DNA of 64,000 nucleotides from Halolamina rubra (GTDB taxonomy: Archaea; Halobacteriota; Halobacteria; Halobacteriales; Haloferacaceae): contig NZ_BBJN01000009.1 in the NCBI RefSeq assembly GCF_000739555.1, forward strand, positions 42,851 through 106,850, written 5' to 3'. Positions 63,840-64,000 of this stretch are shown here, piece after piece; position 1 is the stretch's first letter; each line of letters starts with the position of its first letter. The notes beneath the pieces are model-generated. The model saw only the letters and a list, made by a program, of their open reading frames with translations. It was not told the DNA's origin and ran no database searches. Both the position numbers and the translations under genes were made by a program.

Positions 63840-64000
63840 GTCGGCTCCTGATCGGTCCTCGGCGTTCTCTTTCGATTCGTTTCGCTGAGTGTTGGCGGTC
63901 TCGCGGGTCGATACTCGAACGGTGACAGCAACAGCATCTCGTTCGTTGGCAACTTGTGACCGCAACGCGCCGCACCGCAGCCACAGCCTCCCCAGCCGAC

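Overview
The window is chromosomal DNA from an extremely halophilic archaeon (class Halobacteria). The evidence is a base composition near 70% GC, very acidic proteins rich in Asp and Glu, mostly leaderless genes with a TATA-like element about 27 bp upstream of the start, and archaeal proteins such as Pus10, Hel308, KEOPS Cgi121, PurO, aIF1A, archaeal SepF, FAU-1 and a PIN-KH ATPase. Haloarchaea-specific families are also present (DUF6432-like, DUF7093-like, DUF5611-like, HalX response regulator, PGF-CTERM surface protein, Tat lipoproteins). The genus cannot be fixed from the sequence alone. No insertion sequence, prophage or CRISPR array was seen.

Layout. 1-8.4 kb: start of an amidohydrolase, a DsbA-like protein, the mutS-mutL mismatch repair pair, coaBC and an NRDE protein. 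8.4-13.4 kb: small conserved genes (ThpR, TPR/DUF424), a lipoprotein with two HiPIP-type Fe-S domains, then sufS-sufU. 13.4-16.7 kb: a signalling cluster (HTH regulator, KaiC-like ATPase, HalX response regulator) and a RecJ-family nuclease. 16.7-20.3 kb: MFS transporter and amidohydrolase operon, then an unusual locus with a structured leader, a 102-residue unknown ORF and tandem hairpin repeats. 20.3-25 kb: pus10-rnhB and secF-secD. 25-31 kb: nfeD, SPFH, an ABC importer, a SAM hydrolase and a GYD protein. 31-38.7 kb: M20 peptidase, hel308-cgi121, tRNA-Gln with an HNH endonuclease-like gene beside it, doxX, purO and a phosphoesterase. 38.7-44 kb: nrdA-nrdB-thioesterase and aspartate kinase. 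44-51.6 kb: aIF1A, a probable structured RNA, PIN-KH ATPase, zinc finger, uvrA, a lipoprotein and a BNR propeller. 51.8-64 kb: geranylgeranyl reductase family, GcvT-like protein, several haloarchaeal families, a PGF-CTERM LVIVD protein, an Nfu-type scaffold, FAU-1, SepF, DUF1028 and an M32 carboxypeptidase.

Many gene pairs look co-transcribed or translationally coupled through TGATG, TAATG or GTGA overlaps (TPR-DUF424, pus10-rnhB, secF-secD, hel308-cgi121, nrdA-nrdB-thioesterase, uvrA-lipoprotein). DNA repair and replication functions are frequent: MutS, MutL, RecJ, RNase HII, Hel308, UvrA and ribonucleotide reductase.

Quality warning. Seven otherwise intact conserved genes (sufS, the HalX regulator, rnhB, secD, M20 peptidase, aIF1A, DUF7093-like) each carry one single-base indel next to a short homopolymer. 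Several are normally essential, so these are most likely sequencing or assembly errors rather than pseudogenes.

The most interesting unexplained signals are the tandem hairpin repeats at 19964-20139, where five stem differences are all compensated, the structured intergenic RNA candidate at about 44580-44730, the duplicated HiPIP lipoprotein beside sufS, and a ribonucleotide reductase small subunit with class Ic (Glu/Phe) active-site residues.
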